Notes: generated by a model from the sequence alone, not told the origin. A stretch of DNA of 16,740 nucleotides from JAFDVL01 sp043736395 (GCA_043736395.1 JAYTCQ010000012.1:1-16740); one strand, 5' to 3'. Positions 1 through 7,692 are shown, counted from the stretch's first letter. Translations and numbers: made by a program.

Positions 1-450
1 CTGACCGACGGCATCGACAGCAATCGCGGACGCAAGACGCAACAACAAGCATTACATTCCCTGCTCGAAGCTGAAGTACCCGTTTACGTAGTCAGCAAAA
101 CTGAGATTCAACGACGTCACGAAAAAAGCGAATTAGAATTTTATCGCGCCCAATCTTCCCTCGATAAAATCCGCATTGATGGCATCAAAGTGAGCCTTGA
201 AGCCTTGGATAACAGCGAGCAGTGGCTTAACAAATTAACGGAGGAAACTGGTGGCAGATTATTTTTACCGACAAGTTTTGATGAACTCGAATCCGTCTAC
301 ACGCAAGTTGCCGATGAGCTGCGCAGCCAGTACTTGATTTACTACACGCCAGAAAACACCAATAAAGACGGGCGTTATCGCGCTGTGAAAGTAAAAACAT
401 CAAAGCCTGAATATCACGTGACTTCGCGGTTGGGGTATTATCCGCGCTAA
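1..450 (+). CDS. VWA-domain protein, C-terminal part (5' end outside window)
   Basis: Frame 1 is open from the first base to the TAA at 448-450, giving 149 residues of a longer protein. The visible part starts with LTDGIDSN, which matches the end of the central strand and following loop of a von Willebrand factor A domain. It continues through a strand reading VPVYVVSK and ends with a segment reading SQYLIYYTPENTNKDGRYR. That ending, a 'yrg-type' YxxxYTP followed by a small beta region and a C-terminal LGYY, is typical of the VWFA-related proteins that are expanded in Acidobacteriota and usually exported. The role of these proteins is not established; metal-dependent adhesion or surface interaction is an inference from the VWA fold. 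A GTG at 190 could be read as a start, but the conserved VWA portion lies upstream of it, so the gene surely begins before the window. The next gene starts 9 bases downstream. Confidence 0.85.
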   Translation: MTDGIDSNRGRKTQQQALHSLLEAEVPVYVVSKTEIQRRHEKSELEFYRAQSSLDKIRIDGIKVSLEALDNSEQWLNKLTEETGGRLFLPTSFDELESVYTQVADELRSQYLIYYTPENTNKDGRYRAVKVKTSKPEYHVTSRLGYYPR

Positions 451-459
451 GAAAATTCT

Positions 460-1083
460 ATGAAAAAATATATCTTGGGCATTGGCACAATTCTGGCATT
501 ACTATTTTTAAGTCTTGTTGGAAGTGGGTTCTATTTTAATCGGGTTATGAATCTGCCAACCGGCAGTATGTCGAATACAATTCTTCCAGGAGAAAAATTT
601 TTAGTCTCTGGATTCTATTCTGAAATTAATCGTGGGGACATTATGGTCTTCAAATATCCGCCCGACCCAAAAATAAGTTATATCAAGCGGGTAATTGGTT
701 TACCTGGAGAAACCATTCAGATTCGTGGTCAAAAAGTTTTTATTAATAATCAAGAGCTATTTGAAAAACGTGTCACTTGCGAGATGAATTATCAAGATGA
801 AAAAGCGCCGCTTAAAGAAATCTCGATTGAAGGGGTCGGGACTTATTCTACCCATCACAACAAGGATAATGATCCTGATGATTCTACAAACTCTGAAATG
901 AAATATGGAGTACACGAGCCTCTAAAAATTCCTAGCGGTGAATATTTCATGATGGGGGATTCTCGAGATAATAGTTTGGACAGCAGGTATTGGGGCACAG
1001 TGAAGGCCAAAGCCATAGAATATAAAGCTAAAATAATTGTTTCTTCTCCCGACGATTTGAGGCTATTCACGGATCTAAAATGA
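460..1083 (+). CDS. lepB: Signal peptidase I
   Basis: A 207-residue membrane-anchored serine protease that cleaves signal peptides from exported proteins on the outer face of the cytoplasmic membrane. One N-terminal transmembrane helix spans about residues 4-26. The catalytic serine is Ser36 in PTGSMSNT and the general-base lysine is Lys76 in YIKRVIGLPGE; the 40-residue spacing matches that of Bacillus SipS. The last conserved box reads GDSRDNSLDSRYWG. The length is near that of compact Bacillus-type enzymes and shorter than E. coli LepB, which has two helices. The gene starts 9 bases after the VWA gene without a strong Shine-Dalgarno sequence, and its TGA stop overlaps the hemG start as ATGA, so it is probably co-translated with hemG. 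By eye its codons are more AT-rich than those of hemG, so it may have joined this run later. The neighbours do not suggest a dedicated substrate. Confidence 0.93.
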   Translation: MKKYILGIGTILALLFLSLVGSGFYFNRVMNLPTGSMSNTILPGEKFLVSGFYSEINRGDIMVFKYPPDPKISYIKRVIGLPGETIQIRGQKVFINNQELFEKRVTCEMNYQDEKAPLKEISIEGVGTYSTHHNKDNDPDDSTNSEMKYGVHEPLKIPSGEYFMMGDSRDNSLDSRYWGTVKAKAIEYKAKIIVSSPDDLRLFTDLK

Positions 1084-2426
1084 CGCTTGATCACATCATC
1101 ATCGGCGCAGGAATCACAGGACTCGTCACCGCGCATTCACTCAAAAAATCGGGGCAAAACATTCTCGTCCTCGAAGCCAATGAACGCGCAGGCGGAGTCA
1201 TTCAAACGATTGACGCTGATGGATTTCTACTCGAACGCGGGCCGAATTCCCTGCGGGGGACGCACGAATTTCTTGACTTGATTGATGAATTAAATCTCCA
1301 CGATCAACTCGTGACCGCTGATCCGAAAGCTCCGGCATACGTCTATTTCAATCAATGTTTACAGCCTGTTCCGATGAGTCCGCCCGCGCTCATCAAAACA
1401 AAATTAATCTCAACAGCAGGAAAATTACGCTTGCTGCGCGAACCATTTATCACTGCCCAAAAAGACACCGAAGAAGAAAGCCTTGCTTCATTTGTCGAGC
1501 GAAGATTAGGTAAAGAAATTCTTGAACGATTAGTCGCGCCGTTCGTGTCAGGCGTATACGCAGGCGATCCCGCGAAGCTCAGCGTCCAGGCCAGCTTTCC
1601 AAAACTGGCAGAATTTGAAGCCAATGCCGGAAGCATCATTAAAGGCGCGATCAAATCTTCACGACAAGCAAAACCAGCGCAGCCTCAACGATCACTGCTC
1701 CCGTATCGTCTCTGTTCATTTCGTAACGGAATGCAAACGCTGACCGACACATTAACGAAATCGCTTGGCGATTCATTGCTGACTTCAGCACGAGTGACCA
1801 AAGCTTCGCGTTTTTCCAATTCAAAATTTCAGGTTAGTTACAAACAAAATAACGAAACAAATATCGTCGAAACAAATTCGCTAATTATCACGACGCCTTC
1901 GTTTGCAGCCGCGCAAATCATCAGTGAAATCGCACCTGAAATCGGTTCCCTGCTGAGTGAAATTCCGTATACTTCTTTGGTTACTGTTCCGCTGGCATAT
2001 CGTAAAGAACAAATTTCGCGTGCGCTGGATGGCTTCGGATTTTTAGCTCCGCGTGGACAAGGATTGCGTACGCTTGGCAGCATTTGGAATACTTCATTGT
2101 TTGAAAATCGCGCACCGGAAGGTTGGGTACTGCTCAACAATTTTATCGGAGGCGAAACTGATCGTGAAGCGATGACGTTAAATGATGATGACCTGATCGC
2201 TATCGTGCATCGTGATTTGCAAAAAGTCTTAGGTATTTCCGGCGAACCACGACGGCTGCCTATTACCCGTTGGCCACGCGCAATTCCGCAATACAATCTC
2301 GGTCACGCCAAAAGAATTGCTACAATAGAAAATGCGTTGCAAAAATATTCTGGTTTAAAATTACTGGGAAATTATTTGCACGGCGTAGCGCTTGGCGATT
2401 GTATTAAAAATGGGATGGCGCATTAA
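1080..2426 (+). CDS. hemG: Protoporphyrinogen oxidase (HemY/HemG type, FAD-dependent)
   Basis: This 448-residue flavoprotein is predicted to oxidise protoporphyrinogen IX (or coproporphyrinogen III in the alternative pathway) late in haem synthesis. The N-terminus shows the Rossmann FAD-binding motif GAGITG at residues 9-14, followed by VLEANERAGGVIQT and the conserved ERGPNSLRG. The C-terminus carries the second FAD motif of the family, GNYLHGVALGDCIKNG (about residues 430-445). Length and both end motifs agree with the oxygen-dependent HemY class. There is no obvious signal peptide; the family is membrane-associated. Start: the ATG overlaps the lepB stop in ATGA, so translation is probably coupled. 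No other haem gene lies in the window, so the protoporphyrin versus coproporphyrin branch cannot be decided here. The product ends just after the flavin motif, as is normal for the family. Confidence 0.93.
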   Translation: MTLDHIIIGAGITGLVTAHSLKKSGQNILVLEANERAGGVIQTIDADGFLLERGPNSLRGTHEFLDLIDELNLHDQLVTADPKAPAYVYFNQCLQPVPMSPPALIKTKLISTAGKLRLLREPFITAQKDTEEESLASFVERRLGKEILERLVAPFVSGVYAGDPAKLSVQASFPKLAEFEANAGSIIKGAIKSSRQAKPAQPQRSLLPYRLCSFRNGMQTLTDTLTKSLGDSLLTSARVTKASRFSNSKFQVSYKQNNETNIVETNSLIITTPSFAAAQIISEIAPEIGSLLSEIPYTSLVTVPLAYRKEQISRALDGFGFLAPRGQGLRTLGSIWNTSLFENRAPEGWVLLNNFIGGETDREAMTLNDDDLIAIVHRDLQKVLGISGEPRRLPITRWPRAIPQYNLGHAKRIATIENALQKYSGLKLLGNYLHGVALGDCIKNGMAH

Positions 2427-2434
2427 AATTGTAC

Positions 2435-2504
2435 GATGAACTGTTAGTTCATCGGATTCGGTGGAAAATTCTTCCGGTTGAGACCGCGTGAACTAACAGT
2501 TCAC
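2435..2504. repeat. Pair of short palindromes in mirror arrangement (REP/BIME-like)
   Basis: Between hemG and the L,D-transpeptidase gene lie two small hairpins. GATGAACTGTTAGTTCATC (2435-2453) has an 8-bp stem and a 3-base loop. GTGAACTAACAGTTCAC (2488-2504) has a 7-bp stem and a 3-base loop. Their 15-base cores are exact reverse complements of one another, so each can fold alone or the two can pair across the 34-base spacer. This is the architecture of bacterial REP/BIME elements. No T-run follows, so a terminator role is weak. Confidence 0.6.
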
Positions 2505-2521
2505 ACTACCGTTGTAGAAAA

Positions 2522-3160
2522 ATGAGCTTCATAAAGATCAATAAAATTAGTATCCTCATTGGAACCCTTTTGGTTTTATTGATGCTTGTGGCGGTTGCTT
2601 TTATGATCCTTGGGGAACGTGATGTTTTTAAATCTGAAGCGCTTACTCTTATTGAGCAAGTACGAACACCAGCTTCTGAACCTTCAACACTTTCGACTAA
2701 AAATCTGAAGCTCATCGTAAAAAAATCAGAGCGAAAAATGTATTTGTACAAAGACAAAACTCTAAGCAAAACCTACAATATCGCGCTTGGATTTAATCCC
2801 ATTGGAACCAAAATCAAACAAGGCGATGGTGCTACACCCGAAGGCGAATATTTCCTGACTCACAAAAATCCAAAGAGCAAATTCTATCTTTCACTCGGCG
2901 TCAGTTTCCCTAATGTTTCGGATGCAGCGACAGGCTTAAAAAATAAATTTCTGACACAATCAGAACATGACGCAATTGTGAAGACACATATGACGGGACA
3001 AAAACCACCGCAAAACACGAAACTCGGCGGCGATATTTTTCTGCACGGCGGAGGAACCAGCACCGATTGGACTTGGGGATGTATCGCACTGAGCAATGAA
3101 GATATTAAAGAATTATTTGATTTGTTGCCGCTGAAAACACGAATAAGAATAGAACCATGA
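2522..3160 (+). CDS. L,D-transpeptidase family protein (YkuD domain)
   Basis: A 212-residue predicted cell-wall enzyme. An uncleaved signal or membrane anchor covers about residues 9-30, so the catalytic domain should sit in the periplasm. The domain begins with LKLIVKKSERKMYLYK, the usual YkuD opening. It contains GDGATPEGEY and ends with the active-site block, in which His175 lies in IFLHGGG and Cys187 in WTWGCIAL. Cys187 would be the nucleophile that forms 3-3 peptidoglycan cross-links or attaches proteins to peptidoglycan. The WTWGCIAL form, rather than SHGCIRL, resembles the YafK/ErfK-like branch, whose members include amidase-like enzymes, so the exact reaction is uncertain. No separate peptidoglycan-binding domain (LysM or PG_binding) is present. 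The ATG is preceded only by a weak purine stretch. The gene is isolated by repeats on both sides and is probably its own transcription unit. Confidence 0.88.
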   Translation: MSFIKINKISILIGTLLVLLMLVAVAFMILGERDVFKSEALTLIEQVRTPASEPSTLSTKNLKLIVKKSERKMYLYKDKTLSKTYNIALGFNPIGTKIKQGDGATPEGEYFLTHKNPKSKFYLSLGVSFPNVSDAATGLKNKFLTQSEHDAIVKTHMTGQKPPQNTKLGGDIFLHGGGTSTDWTWGCIALSNEDIKELFDLLPLKTRIRIEP

Positions 3161-3225
3161 AGAGTAGACGGTAGACAGGAGACGGTAGTATTTTTAACTA
3201 CCGTCTCCTGTCTACTGACTACTCT
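3161..3225. repeat. 29-bp-arm inverted repeat between ldt and larC
   Basis: Immediately after the transpeptidase TGA, a left arm (3161-3189) and a right arm (3197-3225) pair over 29 positions with two mismatches, around a 7-base loop ATTTTTA. The inner 19 pairs are perfect. The arms are built from related short words (GTAGACAGGAGACGGTAG), suggesting slippage-derived DNA. A short T-run (TTTT) follows the right arm, so it could also stop transcription, but the long low-GC-start stem is more like a dispersed palindrome than a classical terminator. Confidence 0.7.
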
Positions 3226-3240
3226 TTTCCACTGATTACT

Positions 3241-4506
3241 ATGAAAATTCTTTACCTCGATTGCTTCGCTGGCATCAGCGGCGACATGACTATCGGCGCA
3301 CTGCTGGATTTGGGACTTGATTTTGAATTCCTCAAAAGTGAATTATCAAAATTAGGAGTTTCAGGTTATGACCTAAGCCTGTCCCGCGTAGATCGCAGCG
3401 GCATCAACGCCGCAAAATTTGATGTGCTACTTTCCAACATTCAAATCAATCACGATCACTCGAATGGCGATCATTCACACACACACGACTCATCACTCAT
3501 CACTCATCACTCATCACTCGATACTTCTTCTCACTCCCATGACCATCGCTCGCTTTCAACGATCAAGCACCTGATTGAATCTTCAACGCTCAGCGAAAAA
3601 GTGAAGAAAAATTCGCTCGCTATCTTCCAACGTATCGGCGAAGCAGAATCCAAAATTCACGGCGTAGACATTGAAACCGTTCACTTCCACGAAGTCGGCG
3701 CGGTGGATTCCATTGTAGACATTATCGGAGCCTGCATCGGCCTTGAAGCTCTTGGCATCGAAAAAATTATTTCTTCACCGTTGCACGTTGGCTACGGCAC
3801 ATTCACCTGCGCGCACGGAACCTATCCAATTCCCGGCCCTGCCGCGACAGAGATTTTGCGCGGTGTACCGATCTACGCGAAAGAAATCGAAGGCGAATTG
3901 GTGACTCCAACCGGAGCCGCCATCGTCGCCACGTTGGCGGCAGAATTTTCAAAAATGCCAATGATGCGCGTCGAAAAAGTAGGCTACGGTGCAGGAACGC
4001 GAACGTATGAAAAATTCCCGAATGTGTTGCGAGCCGTAATCGGAGAATTAGAAATTGAAGACTCAACACCTGATACGATCAGCGTGATCGAAGCAAACAT
4101 TGACGACCTCAGCCCGCAAATTTTCGGACATGTAATGGAACAAGTATTAGCCGCAGGCGCGCTCGACATTTTTTATACGCCCGTTCAAATGAAAAAAAAT
4201 CGCCCGGGGATTTTGTTGACGTTACTCTGCGCTGTCGGAGATAGAGAGAAATTTATTGATCTGATTTTCCGCGAAACGACTACGCTGGGAATTCGTCATC
4301 GCGATGAAAAGCGTGTAATTTTGCGGCGCGAATTTGTCACGGTAGAAACGGAATTCGGTGCGATCAAAATGAAAATCGCTCATAATGCAAACGGCGAAAT
4401 CATCAACGCTGCTCCTGAATTCGATGATTGCTTGTCCGTTGCAAGAAAACATAAGACTTCAGTTCGAATTGTCCAGTTAGCCGCCTTACGAAAATATTCT
4501 AACTAA
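3241..4506 (+). CDS. larC: LarC, nickel-insertion enzyme for the nickel-pincer cofactor
   Basis: This 421-residue protein matches LarC (formerly DUF111). LarC is the CTP-dependent cyclometallase that inserts nickel into pyridinium-3,5-bisthiocarboxylic acid mononucleotide to complete the nickel-pincer cofactor of lactate racemase and related LarA-type enzymes. The start reads MKILYLDCFAGISGDM, the hallmark of the family. A histidine-rich linker (residues 71-102) probably binds nickel. It is followed by EVGAVDSIVDIIGA, HGTYPIPGPAATEIL and GELVTPTGAA. In Lactobacillus plantarum the N- and C-terminal halves are joined by a programmed frameshift; here they are one uninterrupted frame. No larA, larB or larE is seen in the window, so the partners must be elsewhere. 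The start codon sits 15 bases after the hairpin, with no clear Shine-Dalgarno. Part of the linker is encoded by a tandem heptamer. Confidence 0.93.
   Translation: MKILYLDCFAGISGDMTIGALLDLGLDFEFLKSELSKLGVSGYDLSLSRVDRSGINAAKFDVLLSNIQINHDHSNGDHSHTHDSSLITHHSSLDTSSHSHDHRSLSTIKHLIESSTLSEKVKKNSLAIFQRIGEAESKIHGVDIETVHFHEVGAVDSIVDIIGACIGLEALGIEKIISSPLHVGYGTFTCAHGTYPIPGPAATEILRGVPIYAKEIEGELVTPTGAAIVATLAAEFSKMPMMRVEKVGYGAGTRTYEKFPNVLRAVIGELEIEDSTPDTISVIEANIDDLSPQIFGHVMEQVLAAGALDIFYTPVQMKKNRPGILLTLLCAVGDREKFIDLIFRETTTLGIRHRDEKRVILRREFVTVETEFGAIKMKIAHNANGEIINAAPEFDDCLSVARKHKTSVRIVQLAALRKYSN
3488..3519 (+). repeat. Tandem heptamer ACTCATC inside larC
   Basis: Four perfect copies of ACTCATC run from 3488 to 3515, followed by a partial ACTC. 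Because 7 is not a multiple of 3, the repeat is read in all three phases (SSLITHH over 21 bases). A change of one unit would shift the frame of larC; a change of three would keep it. It lies inside the histidine-rich linker. Confidence 0.85.
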
Positions 4507-4507
4507 T

Positions 4508-4645
4508 CACTGGAAATGCCTACCCTGGGAACGCCGGCATCCTGTGGGCGAAACCATGGCGATCAAATTAACTGCGATGCAAAGTAATCCCTGTGTGAGG
4601 CCCGCCCGTAGGATGCCGGTGTTCCCAGTGTAGGCATTCCCAGTG
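4508..4645. repeat. Palindromic dispersed element, copy 1 (upstream of uvrA)
   Basis: It has 43-base terminal arms (4508-4550 and 4603-4645) that are reverse complements with five mismatches. They flank a central segment of about 50 bases, which includes GCGATGCAAAGTAATCC and ends in TGTGTGAGG. Each arm contains CCGGCATCCT near its inner end. The central segment recurs, about 85% identical by eye, in the same orientation downstream of uvrA at 7591-7639. That makes this a dispersed element rather than a simple terminator. It lies 1 base after the larC stop and 87 bases before the uvrA start. The remaining sequence up to uvrA shows no convincing promoter or LexA-like box. Confidence 0.8.
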
Positions 4646-4732
4646 GATTCCGCGCCCCATTTGCTCATGCCCTTTCCGTCCGTTAAAATTCACAGTTTGC
4701 ACTTATATCCAAAAATTCACTGATTGCATTCT

Positions 4733-7552
4733 ATGGCTATCGAAAAAATTACGGTGCGCGGTGCGCGGCAGCACAATCTCAAAAACATTAACGTAGAAAT
4801 TCCCCGCAACAAATTAACTGTCATCACCGGACTTAGCGGTTCGGGAAAATCTTCGCTCGCGTTCGATACGATTTATGCCGAAGGGCAGCGGCGATACGTC
4901 GAATCGCTGTCGGCGTACGCGCGGCAATTCCTCGAACAGCTTGAAAAACCCGACGTAGATTCAGTCGAAGGTTTATCACCCGCGATTTCGATTGAGCAAA
5001 AAACTACCAGTCGCAGTCCGCGTTCGACGGTGGGAACCGTGACGGAAATTTATGATTATTTGCGTCTGTTATTCTCTTCAATCGGGCAGCCGCATTGCCA
5101 CAAATGCGGGACGCCGGTGACACGACAATCAACTGAAAATATTATTCAGACGATTAAAGCATTGCCGCCGGGCGAACGTGTCATGGTGCTCGCGCCCATT
5201 GTTCGAGGACGCAAAGGTGAATTCAAAAAGGAACTCGACGGTATTCGCACGACTGGATTCACCCGCGCTCGCGTCGACGGCGAAATGCGTTCGCTCGACG
5301 AAGACATCACGCTCGACAAACGCAAAAATCATTCCATCGAAGTCGTCATTGATCGCTTGATGATCAAAGATGGAATTGTGCAACGATTGGAAGAAGCCGT
5401 TAAAATCGCCACGAAAATGACGGATGGAATCGTGATTGTAGCCATAGTTGACGGCGAAGAAACACTGTATTCCGAACGCCTGGCGTGCGTGAATTGTGGT
5501 ATCTCAATTCCGCAACTGGAGCCACGTTCCTTCTCATTTAACAGCTCTTACGGAGCCTGCAAAAAATGTAACGGCATTGGCACCAAACCGGAAATTGATC
5601 CGCTTCGATTGATCGTTGACGACACAATAGCGATTTCAAAAATTACGTTTTTTAATGATGCTTATATTGATCCGTACCTTCGCGGAGTTCTATTAGCGGT
5701 CGCTCGTCATTTCGGAATTTCACCTGAGACTGAATTTAGAAAGCTACCACCAAAAGCGACGAACGCCTTTCTTTACGGCCTCAGCGAGAAGATAAAATTT
5801 GTTCATAACACCTATGAATACGAATCAAAATGGAAAGGTGTGAAGCAGTGGCTGGAAGATCAGTTGCAAAAATCCGCTGCAAAAATTGCCAATGGAGACG
5901 AAGGCGAATCACGCGGAACTCCAATTGAAGATTATATCGCCCCCGTAATTTGTTCATCGTGCGACGGCAAACGACTGCAACCGGAATCGCTCGCCGTCAA
6001 AGTCAAAGATCGCTCCATTGCCGATTATACGGCCTTAACCCTGGCTGAAGCCGGACAGGAATTTGACGCCTTGGCACTCAATGAACGTGAAGAATTAATT
6101 GCCGGAAGAATCCTGAAAGAAATCCGTGATCGGCTGCGATTTTTGCTGGCAGTCGGCTTAGGCTATTTGACGTTGGATCGCGCCTCCGCCAGCATTTCCG
6201 GCGGTGAAGGACAACGTATTCGCCTCGCTACGCAAATCGGTTCACAGCTGCGCGGAGTTCTCTACGTGCTCGATGAACCTTCGATTGGATTGCATCCGCG
6301 TGACAATCAAAAATTGCTGGATACCCTGCAAAGACTGCGTGATATTGGCAATACTGTCATCGTCGTCGAACATGATGAAGACACCATGAGGCGCGCCGAT
6401 TACCTGATTGATCTTGGCCCCGGCGCAGGTTCTCACGGCGGCGAAGTCGTAGCCAGTGGAACGCCGAAAGAAGTCATGAAAAATTCCGATTCGCAGACGG
6501 GACAATATTTATCCGGCAAAATCGGCATTCCAACGCCATCACGCAGGCGCCTCGCGGAAGGTAATAGGCTTATTATTAAAGGCGCTTCCGAACACAATCT
6601 AAAACACGTCGACGCCAGCTTTCCATTAGGCTTGCTGACAGTTGTGACCGGCGTTTCCGGTTCCGGTAAATCAACGTTAATTGATGATATTTTGTACCGT
6701 TCCGTCGCCCGAAAACTTTATCGAAGCCTGGCTGAACCCGGCGCGCACGAATCTATCGAAGGCCTTGAGTTCATTGATAAAATTATCGAAATTGATCAGT
6801 CTCCGATTGGGCGGACACCGCGCTCAAATCCTGCAACGTACACTGGATTATTCACGCCAATTCGTGAACTGTACGCGATGCTGCCTGAGAGCAAGGCCCG
6901 TGGATATAAGCCCGGACGCTTCTCGTTCAATGTCAAAGGCGGACGCTGTGAAGCGTGTCAGGGCGACGGCATGAAGCGCATCGAAATGAATTTCTTGCCC
7001 GATGTTTACGTCACCTGCGAAGTCTGTCGCGGGCAACGTTATAACCGCGAAACGATGGAGGTTCGATATCAAGGAAGAAGCATCGCGCAGTTGCTAGATA
7101 CAACCATCGAAGACGCTCTGGAAGCGCTGCAAAACATTCCGCAGATCAAACAAAAATTGCAAACATTAAGCGATGTTGGATTGGGCTATGTGAAGCTCGG
7201 ACAATCTTCGACGACGCTTTCAGGCGGCGAAGCGCAGCGCATCAAATTATCGAAAGAATTATCGAAACGAGCGACCGGAAAAACGGTTTATATTCTGGAT
7301 GAACCAACGACGGGATTACATTTTGAAGATGTCAGAAAGCTGATTGACGTCCTGCAAAAATTGGTTGAGATGGGGAATACGGTCATCATCATTGAGCATA
7401 ATTTAGACATCATGAAATCTGCGGATTGGATCATTGATTTAGGGCCGGAAGGTGGCGAAGGCGGTGGAAGAATTGTTGCTGAAGGAACTCCAGAAACGGT
7501 AGCGAAGAATAAAAAATCGTATACAGGACATGCGTTGAAGGCGGTGCTTTAG
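4733..7552 (+). CDS. uvrA: UvrA, excinuclease ABC subunit A
   Basis: This is the 939-residue damage-recognition ATPase of nucleotide excision repair, which loads UvrB at lesions. It has two ABC ATPase modules. The first has Walker A GLSGSGKSS at residues 33-41, signature ISGGEGQ around 489 and Walker B VLYVLDEP. The second has Walker A GVSGSGKST at 640-648, signature LSGGEAQ around 830 and Walker B VYILDEP. The zinc modules CVNCG...CKKC and CEACQGDG...CEVC are both present. The length equals that of E. coli UvrA (940), so the gene is complete. ATG at 4733 was chosen because MAIEKITVRGARQHNLKN is the normal family start; an in-frame TTG 9 bases upstream adds only three residues. No uvrB or uvrC is adjacent, as is common. 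The gene stands alone between two copies of one palindromic repeat. No SOS-type operator was recognised upstream. Confidence 0.97.
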   Translation: MAIEKITVRGARQHNLKNINVEIPRNKLTVITGLSGSGKSSLAFDTIYAEGQRRYVESLSAYARQFLEQLEKPDVDSVEGLSPAISIEQKTTSRSPRSTVGTVTEIYDYLRLLFSSIGQPHCHKCGTPVTRQSTENIIQTIKALPPGERVMVLAPIVRGRKGEFKKELDGIRTTGFTRARVDGEMRSLDEDITLDKRKNHSIEVVIDRLMIKDGIVQRLEEAVKIATKMTDGIVIVAIVDGEETLYSERLACVNCGISIPQLEPRSFSFNSSYGACKKCNGIGTKPEIDPLRLIVDDTIAISKITFFNDAYIDPYLRGVLLAVARHFGISPETEFRKLPPKATNAFLYGLSEKIKFVHNTYEYESKWKGVKQWLEDQLQKSAAKIANGDEGESRGTPIEDYIAPVICSSCDGKRLQPESLAVKVKDRSIADYTALTLAEAGQEFDALALNEREELIAGRILKEIRDRLRFLLAVGLGYLTLDRASASISGGEGQRIRLATQIGSQLRGVLYVLDEPSIGLHPRDNQKLLDTLQRLRDIGNTVIVVEHDEDTMRRADYLIDLGPGAGSHGGEVVASGTPKEVMKNSDSQTGQYLSGKIGIPTPSRRRLAEGNRLIIKGASEHNLKHVDASFPLGLLTVVTGVSGSGKSTLIDDILYRSVARKLYRSLAEPGAHESIEGLEFIDKIIEIDQSPIGRTPRSNPATYTGLFTPIRELYAMLPESKARGYKPGRFSFNVKGGRCEACQGDGMKRIEMNFLPDVYVTCEVCRGQRYNRETMEVRYQGRSIAQLLDTTIEDALEALQNIPQIKQKLQTLSDVGLGYVKLGQSSTTLSGGEAQRIKLSKELSKRATGKTVYILDEPTTGLHFEDVRKLIDVLQKLVEMGNTVIIIEHNLDIMKSADWIIDLGPEGGEGGGRIVAEGTPETVAKNKKSYTGHALKAVL

Positions 7553-7560
7553 GGAACGTC

Positions 7561-7671
7561 TTTACTGGGAGCGCCCGCATCCTGCGGGCGAAACCGTGGC
7601 GAGCAAATCCCTGCGATGCAAAGTGATCCTTGTGTGAGGAGCGCCCGCAGGATGCGGGCGCTCCTCGTAAA
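7561..7671. repeat. Palindromic dispersed element, copy 2 (downstream of uvrA)
   Basis: It starts 9 bases after the uvrA stop. The outer arms share GGAGCGCCCGCATCCTGCGG in inverted orientation (about 7568-7590 and 7638-7663). Each arm also contains its own small hairpin, GCCCGCA-TCC-TGCGGGC. The central 49 bases (7591-7639) align with copy 1: AAACC, GGCGA, CTGCGATGCAAAGT and TGTGTGAGG are shared, with one gap and a few substitutions. The arm sequence GGGAGCGCCCGCATCC has diverged more than the core. A second, shorter GGCGCTCCC follows at 7672-7680. The element could also terminate uvrA transcription. Confidence 0.8.
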
Positions 7672-7692
7672 GGCGCTCCCGGCGTGAATTAT

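Noticed and set aside
2435..2504. CRISPR-like pair of repeats
   Set aside because: There are only two units in opposite orientation, with 15-base cores and no further spacers or cas genes.
4724..4732. In-frame TTG upstream of the uvrA ATG
   Set aside because: It adds only three residues not seen in UvrA proteins, and no ribosome site favours it; ATG 4733 gives the normal family start.
4646..4732. SOS (LexA) operator in front of uvrA
   Set aside because: No CTGT-N8-ACAG or GAAC-N4-GTTC type box was found, and the LexA motif of this lineage is unknown to me.
7630..7692. Earlier GTG start for the YkgJ-family gene
   Set aside because: The 21 added residues would be encoded by the palindromic repeat and read as low-complexity sequence.
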